Shown here piece by piece: positions 13,142 to 22,107 of a stretch of DNA of 64,000 bases. The stretch is taken from contig CANJJE010000013.1 in assembly GCA_947474755.1 (NCBI GenBank), positions 1 to 64,000 of the forward strand, read 5' to 3'. Each line of letters begins with the position of its first letter. Position 1 is the first letter of the stretch. The notes under the pieces were generated by a model that saw only the letters and a program-made list of their open reading frames with translations, was not told the origin of the DNA and searched no databases. This DNA is from Burkholderiales bacterium (GTDB lineage: Bacteria > Pseudomonadota > Gammaproteobacteria > Burkholderiales > Burkholderiaceae_C). Both the position numbers and the translations under genes were made by a program.

Positions 13142-14257
13142 CTACCGCTGCCCGAAGCTCGCAGCCTCGAACAAGTCCTTGAGTTCGCGCGGCTGTGAAC
13201 GCCAGTACTGTGGTGGTGCCGATACCTTGGCGCCGAGCTTCGCAGCGGCGTGCCAGGGCCAGCGCGGGTCGTACAGCATCGCGCGGGCCAGTGACACCGC
13301 GTCGGCCTCGCCGTTGGCGATGATGGCCTCGGCCTGTTCGGCCTCGGTGATCAGGCCGACGGCCATCGTCGGCAGGCCGACGTCGGTCTTGACTCGCTGC
13401 GCATACGGAACCTGATAGCCCGGGCCCAGCTTGATCGCCTGCGCCGGCGACAGGCCGCCCGTCGTCACATGGATGGCGGCGCAGCCACGTGCCTTCAGCG
13501 CCTGCGACAAGGCCACCGTGCCATCGATGTCCCAACCGCCCGGCACCCAGTCGGTGGCCGAGATGCGTGCCCACACGGGTTTGTCGGAGGGGAACGCAGC
13601 GCGCACGGCGTCAAATACTTCGAGTGGAAAGCGCATGCGGTTTTCCAGGCTGCCGCCGTACTCGTCGCTGCGCTGGTTCGCGAGTGGCGACAGGAACTGG
13701 TGCAGCAGGTAGCCATGCGCGGCGTGGAGCTCGATGCCGTCGAAACCCAGTCGTGCGGCGCGACGGGCCGTCGCCACGAAGTCATCGCGCACCTGGGTGA
13801 GCCCGGCGCGATCGAGCGCCAGCGGCGGCACTTCGCCCGCTGAATGCGGCAGGTTCGAGGCCGATACGGTTTGCCAGCCTTCGGGCTCGTCAGGCCGGAT
13901 CTGCGTGCCGCCTTTCCAGGGCGCACGGCTCGATGCCTTGCGGCCGGCATGCGCGATTTGCACCGCCACCGCGATCGGCGAGTGGGCGCGGATGGCCGCC
14001 AGCACGCGGGCCAGGCCGGCTTCGTTGGCCTCGGAATACAGCCCCAGATCCTGCGGCGAGATGCGGCCCTCGGGTGACACCGCGGTGGCTTCGAGAATCA
14101 GCAGACCCGCACCCGACAGCGCCAGGTGACCCAGGTGGATCAGGTGCCAGTCGCCCGGCGTTCCGTCGACGGCAGAGTACTGGCACATCGGCGCGACGAC
14201 GATGCGATTGGGAAGGCGCAGCGCGTCAAGTTGCCAAGGGGAAAACAGGTGACTCAT
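13142..14257 (-). CDS. NADH:flavin oxidoreductase, old yellow enzyme family (YqjM/NamA/XenA type)
   Basis: This 371-residue protein matches the usual length of thermophilic-like OYEs. N-terminal LRLPNRIVVAPMCQYS carries the active-site Cys typical of the YqjM/XenA subgroup. QIAHAGRKA, the HAAHGYLLHQFLSP barrel strand and YGGSLENRMRF (FMN and substrate binding) follow, with MAVGLITEAEQAE and VSLARAMLYDP near the C-terminus. Such FMN enzymes use NAD(P)H to reduce activated C=C bonds in enones, maleimides or nitro compounds. It stands alone, convergent to the serine hydrolase gene. Confidence 0.9.
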   Translation of the reverse strand: MSHLFSPWQLDALRLPNRIVVAPMCQYSAVDGTPGDWHLIHLGHLALSGAGLLILEATAVSPEGRISPQDLGLYSEANEAGLARVLAAIRAHSPIAVAVQIAHAGRKASSRAPWKGGTQIRPDEPEGWQTVSASNLPHSAGEVPPLALDRAGLTQVRDDFVATARRAARLGFDGIELHAAHGYLLHQFLSPLANQRSDEYGGSLENRMRFPLEVFDAVRAAFPSDKPVWARISATDWVPGGWDIDGTVALSQALKARGCAAIHVTTGGLSPAQAIKLGPGYQVPYAQRVKTDVGLPTMAVGLITEAEQAEAIIANGEADAVSLARAMLYDPRWPWHAAAKLGAKVSAPPQYWRSQPRELKDLFEAASFGQR

Positions 14258-14308
14258 CAGGTTTTCGTTGGTGTGGAATCAACTCCGAGCATAACGAGCA
14301 GACATTGA

Positions 14309-14330
14309 AAAAGGGCCCGCAGGCCCTTTT
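14309..14330 (-). terminator. Rho-independent terminator of the PEP-CTERM gene
   Basis: A 9-bp perfect stem, AAAAGGGCC / GGCCCTTTT, with a 4-base loop (14318-14321), is followed on the minus strand by a T run. It begins 18 bp beyond the stop codon at 14348. The symmetric A/T tails would also stop readthrough on the plus strand. Confidence 0.85.
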
Positions 14331-14347
14331 CATGGTGAACGAAAGAT

Positions 14348-15040
14348 TCAGTGGTTGCGACGGCGACGTGCCACCCAGCCCATTGCGGTCAGGCCTGCGA
14401 GCAGCATCACGCCGGTTTCGGGTTCCGGAACAGCCACCACGGTGTAGCTGATTTCGAGCATGTTCTGCGGGTTTGAAACGATGCTGGACACCGTGCCGTT
14501 GGCGTTCACCGAAGCTGTCAGCAGCAAGCTGGCATTACTCAGGGCAAATGTGGTGAAGGGGCCCGGGAGCGTCTCGTCCTGTGAGAAGTATCCTGCCTTG
14601 AGGCCAATGCCCAAATTCTGGTTGGTAATCTCGAAATCGACGAGGCTAGAAACCGGGATTGGCGCAGAGCCATCGAAGGAAATCTCGCCCTCGAACAATA
14701 TGTTGCTGGTACCGCCGAGATTGAAAAACGTCGGATTGCCAAAGAAGGCGGAGAAGCCGCTCAGCGCGTAACCCGGGTTGGCGGTGAGAGTGAAGCTGGG
14801 CAACTCAACGGTCAAGAATGCGGTGGTACCTTGCACCGTGTTGACGACGGTTGCACTGTTCGGAATTTGCCAGCTGAAGCCCTCGAACTGAAACCCGCCG
14901 AAGGAGCCGTTGGTAAAGCCCAGCGGCGTGGTTTCGTCGTAAGTGAGGGTGGCGCCGCCGACGTTGAACGAGGTGGTGGCCGAAGCAGCCGAAACGGCCA
15001 ATACCAGTGACGCAGCAACGAGAACGGGTTTCAGCTTCAT
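14348..15040 (-). CDS. PEP-CTERM sorting-domain secreted protein
   Basis: This 230-residue protein has a clear signal peptide (LKPVLVAASLVLAVSAASA). Its body is Ser/Thr/Gly-rich and predicted beta, without cysteines. It ends in the PEP-CTERM tripartite tail: VPEPETG, a hydrophobic segment (VMLLAGLTAMGWVA) and RRRR. PEP-CTERM proteins are processed by exosortase (EpsH/XrtA) and are tied to exopolysaccharide production. No exosortase gene lies in this window. The function of the body is unknown. It has its own terminator and stands between unrelated genes. Confidence 0.9.
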   Translation of the reverse strand: MKLKPVLVAASLVLAVSAASATTSFNVGGATLTYDETTPLGFTNGSFGGFQFEGFSWQIPNSATVVNTVQGTTAFLTVELPSFTLTANPGYALSGFSAFFGNPTFFNLGGTSNILFEGEISFDGSAPIPVSSLVDFEITNQNLGIGLKAGYFSQDETLPGPFTTFALSNASLLLTASVNANGTVSSIVSNPQNMLEISYTVVAVPEPETGVMLLAGLTAMGWVARRRRNH

Positions 15041-15166
15041 GACGGTTCCTGTTGGCTAGACGATGGCTGGCAGTACCAGCAGGGACTCCCGGATCTAGGG
15101 CCACGGCGGACGCTTGGCGATCCCGTGAATGAGGGGGGTAAGCGAGATGAGACCCCCAGGATTTCC

Positions 15167-16828
15167 CTAATCAGACTCCAGTTTCTCCGCCAGACGATTC
15201 GGCAACGGCACCATCACTGCCTGTCCTGGCGAGGTGCAGCCGGTATCGCAGCAGCGGCCGGGCTGACGGTTGCGGGTGATGGCCCGCGTCTCGTCGTGCA
15301 GCACACCGCGGTCCAGCAAGCGCTCGACCAGTTCGACCTTGCTGCCCACCGGGTAGTGGCGCCAGATCTCTTTTTTCATCGCTGCCGGCGAGCCACCGCC
15401 GTGCAGGCTGATCACCGAGTACCACCCGCCCTGGTACGAAGCAGTCAGATCTTCAACGAATCGCGCCACCTCGATGCGCTTGTCGTACGGCACGGCCGGG
15501 TTCGCGCGCAGCACCTCGGCCAGTGTGGCGGCGGTGGCTGGGTTATGGTCTTCGTCGGGGCCGGGCAGGGCGACGATCAGTCCGCCGGATACCTCGTGCG
15601 CCAGGCGATGCATGTCGTAGATCTGGGTGGCCAGAAGCAGCTTGCCGATGTTGCTGAACACCGGCTCGGGCATGAAGCTGCCGCTGTGCTCGTCGCGCGT
15701 GCCGTAAACGCTGGCGGCGACGCCGCAGGCGAAGAAGCCTTCGGTGATCTTGATCAGCTCGACCATCGGCTCGCGCAGGCTGCTCGCCGCACCGGGGTCG
15801 AAACCGTTGGCCTCGCACATCAAGGCACCAGCGCCGATCAGCAGGTCGCCGAAGCCGGCGCGTGCCGCGATGCAGCTGTGGCGGTGGTGGGTCGCGTAGT
15901 GGTGCGTGAGCGTGCCGGAGTGTTCCCACTCATCGGCAAAGAACACCTGCTCCCAAGGCACGAACACCTGGTCGAAGATGACCACGCCGGTCGATTGGCC
16001 GTAGCGGCGCGAGAACAGAGGCGCGCCGTGCTCGACCTTGTCCCCGGGTCGACCCGCAGGCCGCGCGACGATGGTGATGCCTTTGGCATCGACCGGCACG
16101 GCGCAACAGATGGCGAAGGCCGAGTCCTCCACGCCCATGTTGCGCCCCGGCATCACCAGGAACTCGTGCACGTAGGGCGCGCCCGTCACGATCGCCTTGG
16201 TGCCCGAGATCACGATGCCTTTCGCATTGCGCTCGACGATGTGGACGTAGGTGTCGGGGTTCGCCTGCTGGTGCGGGCGCCTGGAGCGGTCGCCCTTGGC
16301 ATCGGTCATCGCGATGCCGAGCGACAGGTCTTGGTCCTGCACGCGTTGCAGGTAGGCGGCAAAGCGGGCGCGGTGTTCGGTGCTGCCGCGGGCATCGTCG
16401 ATGCGCGCGCTGACCTGGCCGATGGCATTCAGCGCATCGTGCGCCAGATAGCGCTGCGCGCAACCGGTTTCCTGGCACAACAGCCGCACTGCTTCGAGCT
16501 TGTTCAGCAGGTCGCCCGCCGACTCGTTGATGTGCAGCATGCGGTTGACACGCTGGCCGCTGGTCGTCGTCTGCACTGCCGTCATCAGCGGCGCCATCGC
16601 CGGGTCGTGCGCGAAGTCATAGGTCACGCCCAGCGCATTGACGCCCGGTCGCAGGCTGGGCGCATCGACCACCGAGTCGATCAGCTGGCCGTCGACGTAG
16701 ACCACGGGCCTGTACCGACGCAGCGAGTCGCGATAGTCCGCGGCGGTCATCAGGTGCGAGGTCGACGCTGTCGGCGTGCTGGAAGCGGTGCGGTTCGGCT
16801 CGGGCGAAGCGGTGTGCATCAGGGTCAT
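15167..16828 (-). CDS. 4-hydroxyphenylacetate 3-hydroxylase (HpaB) family protein
   Basis: ATG 16828 follows TTGAGG and gives 553 residues; the in-frame GTG at 16858 lies inside the TetR palindrome and is unlikely. The HpaB N-terminal domain starts at MTAADYRDSLRRYRP. The central region ITIVARPAGRP...FDQVFVPWEQVF and the C-terminal IEVARFVEDLTASYQGG match the family, which includes flavin-dependent phenol hydroxylases and 4-hydroxybutyryl-CoA dehydratase. The dehydratase iron-sulfur ligands seem absent (TGCAQRY instead of C-FQRC; no Cys in the HRHSCIAAR block position), so a flavin-only enzyme is more likely. It is divergent from a TetR gene. Confidence 0.75.
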   Translation of the reverse strand: MTLMHTASPEPNRTASSTPTASTSHLMTAADYRDSLRRYRPVVYVDGQLIDSVVDAPSLRPGVNALGVTYDFAHDPAMAPLMTAVQTTTSGQRVNRMLHINESAGDLLNKLEAVRLLCQETGCAQRYLAHDALNAIGQVSARIDDARGSTEHRARFAAYLQRVQDQDLSLGIAMTDAKGDRSRRPHQQANPDTYVHIVERNAKGIVISGTKAIVTGAPYVHEFLVMPGRNMGVEDSAFAICCAVPVDAKGITIVARPAGRPGDKVEHGAPLFSRRYGQSTGVVIFDQVFVPWEQVFFADEWEHSGTLTHHYATHHRHSCIAARAGFGDLLIGAGALMCEANGFDPGAASSLREPMVELIKITEGFFACGVAASVYGTRDEHSGSFMPEPVFSNIGKLLLATQIYDMHRLAHEVSGGLIVALPGPDEDHNPATAATLAEVLRANPAVPYDKRIEVARFVEDLTASYQGGWYSVISLHGGGSPAAMKKEIWRHYPVGSKVELVERLLDRGVLHDETRAITRNRQPGRCCDTGCTSPGQAVMVPLPNRLAEKLESD

Positions 16829-16850
16829 CCTCAACTTGTCGTGACGCCAT

Positions 16851-16865
16851 TTGAACACTGTTCAA
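16851..16865 (+). promoter_or_regulatory. Palindromic operator between the HpaB-like and TetR genes
   Basis: TTGAACACTGTTCAA is a perfect 15-bp palindrome centred on 16858. It lies 23 bp from the preferred HpaB-like start and 27 bp from the TetR start. TetR dimers bind such sites, and the divergent layout points to control of both genes. Confidence 0.65.
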
Positions 16866-16891
16866 TTCATTGTGAAACTGCATAATTCGCC

Positions 16892-17644
16892 ATGGGCAAA
16901 AACGGCAAGAACCTGCTTTCCGAGTCGGCGTCCAACGTCCTGGTCGACCAGGACGCGCGCATCACACGCCAGCGTGCGGTGACCGACGTTCGGCGCGCGC
17001 TCGTGCTGACGGCGGCGCGGTCGGCCTTCCTGGAGCTGGGCCTCGAAGGGGCCAGCCTGCGGGAAATTGCCAAGCGTGCCGGCTACTCGCCTGGCGCGAT
17101 CTACAGCTATTTTTCGAGCAAGGAAGAGGTCTATGGCGCGCTGCTCGGCGAATCGCTCGAACGGCTCAATGCCTTCGTCGATGCCGCCGAATCCGCGCCC
17201 GAACGCCGCCCGCCCTCGGGCCGCGGCGAGGCTGCGAGCTTGCGTCTGGCTCAGCGCACGCTTCGAGCCAAGGCGACTGCGTTCTTCGACTTCTACCGAG
17301 AAAGCCCGCGCGACCTCGATCTGGGCTTCTACCTGTTCCACGGCATGCAGCCACGAGGGCTGACACCGAGCCTGAACGCGCAGCTCAACGATCGGCTTCG
17401 CAATGCGCTGGAACCGACTCGGCAGGCGCTGGTGACGCTCGGTTTCCGTGTTGGCGATGCGCAGGCCGAAGTGACCGCGCTGTTTGCACACATCGTGGGG
17501 CTGCTGCTGCTCAGCCACACCGGTCGCATCAGGATGTTCCGCCAGCAATCGCAGGCATTGTTCGATCGCTACCTCGATGCGCTGATCAAGCGGGCCTCCA
17601 CCCAGGCGCCGAGGCGCTCGTTGCCCCGCGTTGCCGCGAAATGA
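16892..17644 (+). CDS. TetR-family transcriptional regulator
   Basis: This 250-residue protein starts at ATG 16892. After a 30-residue leader, the TetR DNA-binding domain reads LTAARSAFLELGLEGASLREIAKRAGYSPGAIYSYFSSKEEVY, a near-consensus helix-turn-helix. The C-terminal ligand domain (about 110-230) is helical. The gene is divergent from the HpaB-like gene and overlaps the following hydrolase gene by 4 bp, so it probably represses both through the 16851-16865 palindrome. The ligand is unknown. Confidence 0.9.
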   Translation: MGKNGKNLLSESASNVLVDQDARITRQRAVTDVRRALVLTAARSAFLELGLEGASLREIAKRAGYSPGAIYSYFSSKEEVYGALLGESLERLNAFVDAAESAPERRPPSGRGEAASLRLAQRTLRAKATAFFDFYRESPRDLDLGFYLFHGMQPRGLTPSLNAQLNDRLRNALEPTRQALVTLGFRVGDAQAEVTALFAHIVGLLLLSHTGRIRMFRQQSQALFDRYLDALIKRASTQAPRRSLPRVAAK

Positions 17645-18186
17645 GGCTGCTCGACCCGGCAAGCTCCGTACTGGTACTCGTCGACTACCAGCAGCGGCTC
17701 TTGCCGGCCATCCACAACGGCCCTGAAGTGCTGGCGCAGGCGGTGCGCATCGCAGAGGTCGCCCGCGAACTCGGCGTCTCGGTGATCGGCACCGAGCAGT
17801 ACCCGAAAGGTCTTGGTCCGAACGAGGACGCGATCAGGCAGCGCTGTGAAGCGACCTTGTCGAAGACGCACTTCGATGCCTGCGCCGACGGGCTGCTTGA
17901 CCTGTTGCCTCTCGCCGATTCGAAAGCGCCGCGCAACGTCGTCATCGCTGGCTGCGAGGCCCATGTCTGCCTGCTGCAGACCGCACTCGGTCTGCTGACT
18001 GCCGATCTGAAAGTCTGGGTGATCGCGCAGGCCTGCGGTTCCCGAACGGCAGAGAACCAGCAACTCGCGATGCAAAGGCTTCGGCAAGCCGGGGCAGAGA
18101 TCGTCAGCGTCGAGATGGTCGCCTTCGAATGGTTGCGCAGCAGCACGAATGAACGTTTCAAGCGCGTGCTGGCGTTGCTGAAATAG
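17641..18186 (+). CDS. Isochorismatase-family cysteine hydrolase
   Basis: This 181-residue protein starts at ATG 17641, overlapping the TetR stop. The catalytic triad of the family is visible: D15 in LVLVDYQQ, K75 in LSKTHFDAC, and C110 in the AGCEAHVCLLQT turn. Such enzymes hydrolyse isochorismate, nicotinamide or small amides. Being co-transcribed with TetR and opposite the HpaB-like gene, it may take part in the same degradative route. The substrate cannot be read from the sequence. Confidence 0.85.
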   Translation: MRLLDPASSVLVLVDYQQRLLPAIHNGPEVLAQAVRIAEVARELGVSVIGTEQYPKGLGPNEDAIRQRCEATLSKTHFDACADGLLDLLPLADSKAPRNVVIAGCEAHVCLLQTALGLLTADLKVWVIAQACGSRTAENQQLAMQRLRQAGAEIVSVEMVAFEWLRSSTNERFKRVLALLK

Positions 18187-18268
18187 CTCTAACAGGCCAG
18201 GCCGAACGGATCATTTGTGCGACGGCCGAGCGCGCCACGACATGGCGCTGGTGGCCCTGGGTTGCCGC

Positions 18269-19588
18269 TCAGCGCAGCACCAGCTTGCGGCCGAACGGCG
18301 CCACCGCCGACGCGTTGGCTTCGGGGACCGCCCAGATCACCGGCCAGCGCGGGCGGTAGCGCGTCGGGCCGTCGAGATCTGTCAACACGACACCAATGTC
18401 CGGGTGGTGCGTGTCGGCTTCCTCGAGCAGCGGTGTGAAGTCGGTGCCACCACCGCCCTGGAACACGATGTCGTGCAGGCCCTTGCGACCGGGCGACAAG
18501 CGACCGGGCTCGATGCAGGTGACCTTGCGCACCTGCTCGTCACCGACCACCAGCACCAGGGCAGCCTCGAGCCGACGCACGATCGCCTCGACCTCGCAGG
18601 CGAAGCGCTGCATCAGCGTGTCGTCGACCGAGCCCGACACATCGACGATCACCACCAGCCGCGGCACCGACTTCGATGAACTGAATCCGGGTTCCCAGGG
18701 CATGCGCCAGTTCATCCCGGCGCGTCCCTGGTTCGCCAGGTAGGAGCGCGAGGGCCGCGACCAGGAGATGTCGCGCTTGGGCGCCAGACTGCGCGCCAGT
18801 TGGGTGCGCAGCACCTGCTCCCATGGTGTGTGCGTGGTCGGCAGATCAGCGATCAGCGTGCGCAGCATCGAGAACCTGCCGTCGTTCGCATGGGCGCGAG
18901 CGATGCGCTCGCTCCACTCACGGGCCTGAGCAGCACCTTCCTCAGGCGCTTCCTGAGCCTCGGCGCCGGGTTTCAGGTCGGCCTGGTCATGGCCGCCCAG
19001 CGCACGCACGCTGGCCGCGCGCGGACCGTCGCGCTTGCCGCCCTGGGCCTGGGGTCGGCGGTCGTCGATGGCGCGATACAGCCGCTCGACATCCCATTCG
19101 AGCAGCGCGGCTTCAACGCCTTTTTTCATGCCGACTTCGGCAGCAAGCAGCCGGTCGATCGTCACCGCCCTGGCCGGCAGTTGCAGCCAGCTCAGGTGAT
19201 CGAGCGTGCTGTTGACGATGGCATCGGCGCACAGATTGAAAAGCTGCAGGTCGGCATCGCCCAGCCGATGCTGCAGATCGAGATAGCGTTGCGGATGCCG
19301 CAGCGCGATGTGCAGTACCTCGTGCGCGACCCAGCCGACCTGTTCGGCCAGCGGCAGTGCGTCGAAGCCGGCGCTGTAGCTGATCGTGTGGCCGTCGGTG
19401 GTGACAGGCGGCGCGCAGGCTGCGAGGTCGGTGCCTGGATCCGATTGCTCTCGCACGTCCTGATGCCGGACCCACAGCGCCAGACCGCCGGTCGATGGCG
19501 CGTACTCGACCATGCGCTGGATCGCCCGTGTGCCGCGGTGCTGGTACAGCGCCAACCCCGTCTCGGCCGCGGTCGCTCGAGGGTTCAT
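18269..19588 (-). CDS. VWA-like domain protein with N-terminal metallopeptidase-like domain (DUF2201 type)
   Basis: ATG 19588 lies 1 bp after the MoxR stop and gives 439 residues. The N-terminal part carries an HExxH zinc motif in VAHEVLHIALRHP. After a charged linker (about 210-250) comes a C-terminal von Willebrand A fold with a MIDAS-like VDVSGSVDD, GGGGTDF and VLTDLDGP. MoxR AAA+ proteins and such VWA proteins work as a pair, often as chaperones for metal or cofactor insertion. The gene is directly downstream of a MoxR ATPase. The target is unknown. Confidence 0.8.
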   Translation of the reverse strand: MNPRATAAETGLALYQHRGTRAIQRMVEYAPSTGGLALWVRHQDVREQSDPGTDLAACAPPVTTDGHTISYSAGFDALPLAEQVGWVAHEVLHIALRHPQRYLDLQHRLGDADLQLFNLCADAIVNSTLDHLSWLQLPARAVTIDRLLAAEVGMKKGVEAALLEWDVERLYRAIDDRRPQAQGGKRDGPRAASVRALGGHDQADLKPGAEAQEAPEEGAAQAREWSERIARAHANDGRFSMLRTLIADLPTTHTPWEQVLRTQLARSLAPKRDISWSRPSRSYLANQGRAGMNWRMPWEPGFSSSKSVPRLVVIVDVSGSVDDTLMQRFACEVEAIVRRLEAALVLVVGDEQVRKVTCIEPGRLSPGRKGLHDIVFQGGGGTDFTPLLEEADTHHPDIGVVLTDLDGPTRYRPRWPVIWAVPEANASAVAPFGRKLVLR

Positions 19589-19589
19589 G

Positions 19590-20699
19590 TCACCCGCTCT
19601 GGCTGTCGCGGCTGCGCTGTTCCGAATAGCGTCGGTACGCCGGGCTGTCAAGGATCGTGCCTTCGAGCCCCTTTTCCAGCGCCGACTGCATCAGCAGTTC
19701 CATCGACAAGGTCTGTGCCTCGCGCACCGGCAGCGCCACATTGCTGCGCACCTCGGGCAACTGCTCGATGATCTCCAGCGCCCGGGCCAGCGTGCCGTCG
19801 TCGGTGCTGGCGGCGAGCAGGCCGTAGACCATGCCGTAGAGGCCGTCCAGTGTCTTCGGCAGCAAGGCCAGCGTCGGGGCGCCAGGCTGGCAGGCGAGCA
19901 GCCGCACGACATCGACCGCCGACTGAATCTCGCGCAGCACGCCGAAGAATTCGGCCGCATTCGCCGCACCAATGCGGCCCCGCACGAAAACGCGCTGCGC
20001 CTGCTCCGACAAACCAGACTTCAGCACATTCGAGATGTCTTCCCAGCCCCGCGGACTGGCACCGACGAGGTGGTCGTTGGCCAGTTGCGACTGGGTGTCG
20101 TCGAGCCGGTCCGGCCGCACCTTCAGGTAGGCCATCACCTCGGGGGCGAAGCCCGATGCGATGGCGTGCGTCAGGAAGGCATCGATCACCGTCTGCACGT
20201 TGAAGTGAAACATCCGGTCGGCCAGCGCGGTGCCCATGTCATGGCTGACCGCACCGTGAAAACTGGCGTTCCCTGCGGCGATCACCTGCCAGCCTTCGGG
20301 CAGGTGGTAGTTGCCGACGCGGCGGTCGAGGATGAGCGAGTAGGCCGAAATCTGCAGCCGCTGGTCGGCAGCAGTGAGCTCATCGAGGAACAGGATTCCC
20401 TCAGGCTGTTCGGGTGGCGGCAGGAACTCGGGAGGGAACCACACCGTCTTGCGATGAACATCATCGGCATATATCGCGCCGCGGATGTCGACGGGTTCGA
20501 TGGTCGTCAAACGCAGATCGACCAGTGGCACGCCGAAATGCGCGGCCACTTGCCGCACCACCGACGACTTGCCGACGCCGCGTGGCCCCCACAACATCGA
20601 TGCGCGCCTGCGCAGCGTGGCGTTGGCGAACTGCTCGATCAATGCGGCCTTGGCCGCAGCGATCGAGACCGGGGGAATGTTCATCGGGTTGCCGAGCAT
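19590..20699 (-). CDS. MoxR-like AAA+ ATPase
   Basis: This 369-residue protein starts at ATG 20699, with ATG 20684 as an alternative. Walker A is GPRGVGKS, Walker B is ILFLDEL, followed by sensor-1 VIAAGN and the arginine-finger region ALADRMFHFNV. The MoxR family couples ATP hydrolysis to remodelling of partner complexes together with VWA proteins, and the next gene encodes one. The arrangement parallels BchI (AAA+) and BchD (VWA) 4 kb away. It probably forms an operon with 20710-21729. Confidence 0.85.
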   Translation of the reverse strand: MLGNPMNIPPVSIAAAKAALIEQFANATLRRRASMLWGPRGVGKSSVVRQVAAHFGVPLVDLRLTTIEPVDIRGAIYADDVHRKTVWFPPEFLPPPEQPEGILFLDELTAADQRLQISAYSLILDRRVGNYHLPEGWQVIAAGNASFHGAVSHDMGTALADRMFHFNVQTVIDAFLTHAIASGFAPEVMAYLKVRPDRLDDTQSQLANDHLVGASPRGWEDISNVLKSGLSEQAQRVFVRGRIGAANAAEFFGVLREIQSAVDVVRLLACQPGAPTLALLPKTLDGLYGMVYGLLAASTDDGTLARALEIIEQLPEVRSNVALPVREAQTLSMELLMQSALEKGLEGTILDSPAYRRYSEQRSRDSQSG

Positions 20700-20709
20700 C
20701 GATCACCCA

Positions 20710-21729
20710 TCAGGTCGGGTTGTGGTTTGTGGAGGTGCCGGGCGCTGGCGCCACTGCATCGGGCACGGCAGCCCAGTTCGTCTGCGTGAGGCGGCGCGGC
20801 CAGGGCGGAATCTCGATCTGCGGCAGTTCGCGAAAGCAGAACAGCAGGCCCAGCAGCAGCGGAGGGGACTGGAACATCACCAACCGCAGCAGCGAGCTCT
20901 CCGACAGGCCCATGCTGGGCACCGCCGCTGCGAGGCCGATCAACGTCAATGTCACGGTGAGCGGAAATGCGCGTCGGCACGTTACACGCCAGCGTCGCGC
21001 AAACCATCGTTCATGGAATTGGCGCGGCGACTCTGCCAGCGTCTGCGCCAGGTGGGCGGCAGTTCGTTCAAGCTTCAGTTCGGCATCGCGGCTGCGTGCC
21101 TGGGCCTTGCCGCGAACGCGCAGGCTGCACTTCCAGCCGCCACCGGCACGGATCAACCGAGCCCAGCTCCACCCCAGCACCGCGAGCAGATCCTCGGGCA
21201 GGTCATGGCGCCCGGTTGCCGCCTTCAATTCCAGCTCGGCAGGGATGCCTCCTAATGCAGGCAGCTTCATCGAGACCGTCAGCGCGTCGAACTGTGCGAG
21301 GGCATGCGTCAGGATCATGGGTGGCGCCGTCATTTGTGCACCGCTGCCCGACCGCTCGGGCGCATCGAGCCGATGGCTTTCAGCGATCACGAATCCGGGC
21401 TGCGAGCGGAACTGCCGGCGCACCGGGATCATCTCGATCCGATCGAGGAGCTCGCCAGGATCGGCGCCTTCGGTGTACAGCGTCGCTTCAAGGCCGCATG
21501 GCAGCGCCAGATGGCGGGTCAGCCTGAAGTCCTTGGCCGTCCCGTTCTCGAGCACCAGCGTTTCGCACAGGTCGGGCAGGCGGTCGCTCTCACCGGCATG
21601 GCTGATTGCCTTGAAAACCAGCCTGCGTTCGAGCCGGTCGCTCGCGGCCAGATCGACGTGGCGACCGCGCGCGGTGAACGGTGCGACCAGCCCGAGGATC
21701 TCGTGGTGGGTCAACGGTAGTGCGGTCAT
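20710..21729 (-). CDS. Hypothetical membrane protein upstream of the MoxR/VWA pair
   Basis: ATG 21729 (MTALPLTHHEILGLV) is preferred to the longer frame at 21819, giving 339 residues. The N-terminal two-thirds is soluble, with a HLALPCGLEATLYTEG strand region. Two hydrophobic segments near the C-terminus (LTVTLTLIGLAAAVPSMG and LRLVMFQSPPLLLGLLFCF) predict a membrane anchor. I do not recognise the family. It lies 10 bp upstream of the MoxR gene on the same strand, so it likely belongs to the same functional unit. Confidence 0.7.
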   Translation of the reverse strand: MTALPLTHHEILGLVAPFTARGRHVDLAASDRLERRLVFKAISHAGESDRLPDLCETLVLENGTAKDFRLTRHLALPCGLEATLYTEGADPGELLDRIEMIPVRRQFRSQPGFVIAESHRLDAPERSGSGAQMTAPPMILTHALAQFDALTVSMKLPALGGIPAELELKAATGRHDLPEDLLAVLGWSWARLIRAGGGWKCSLRVRGKAQARSRDAELKLERTAAHLAQTLAESPRQFHERWFARRWRVTCRRAFPLTVTLTLIGLAAAVPSMGLSESSLLRLVMFQSPPLLLGLLFCFRELPQIEIPPWPRRLTQTNWAAVPDAVAPAPGTSTNHNPT

Positions 21730-21748
21730 CCCCGACTCCGTGTTCCGG

Positions 21749-21973
21749 TCATCGCTTCGCGGAGCGTGCAGGCGAACCGCCCGCGGATTTCGTACGCGCT
21801 GTCCAGACCTTGTAAGCATTCGGCGTCAACTCCCGCTTCAGCAAAGCGACCACCTGCCCGTGCGACAGCCCGTGACTGCGCAGCACCTCGTTGAAGGGCG
21901 GTCTGTCGTCCCAGGCGATCGCGATGATGCGCTGAATATCAATGGGCGTCAGGCGAGGAACAGGTTTGGCCAT
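21749..21973 (-). CDS. Small DUF2805 / TIGR03643-like protein
   Basis: ATG 21973 gives 74 residues, the usual size. The sequence LTPIDIQRIIAIAWDDRPPFNEVLRSHGLSHGQVVALLKREL, then YKVWTAR, matches the small conserved TIGR03643 family, which carries a helix-turn-helix-like core. Longer in-frame starts exist up to 22237 but overlap the divergent DUF3422 gene. The biochemical function is unknown. It precedes the hypothetical/MoxR/VWA genes by 19 bp. Confidence 0.7.
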   Translation of the reverse strand: MAKPVPRLTPIDIQRIIAIAWDDRPPFNEVLRSHGLSHGQVVALLKRELTPNAYKVWTARTKSAGGSPARSAKR

Positions 21974-22107
21974 GACCCGATTGTCGATCAGGGCCTGCCG
22001 TATCGCGATTGCTGGCCGGGTGGTTGTTGCCGACATCTGGTCTTGCCCGAGCGTCGCGGCATACTGCGCCACTGTTGTTGCGCACCGTAACGAATCGATA
22101 GCCGCAG

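Noticed and set aside
15125-16885. Plus-strand open frame of 586 codons opposite the HpaB-like gene
   Set aside because: It is the antisense shadow of a strongly supported gene, with biased composition and no family motifs.
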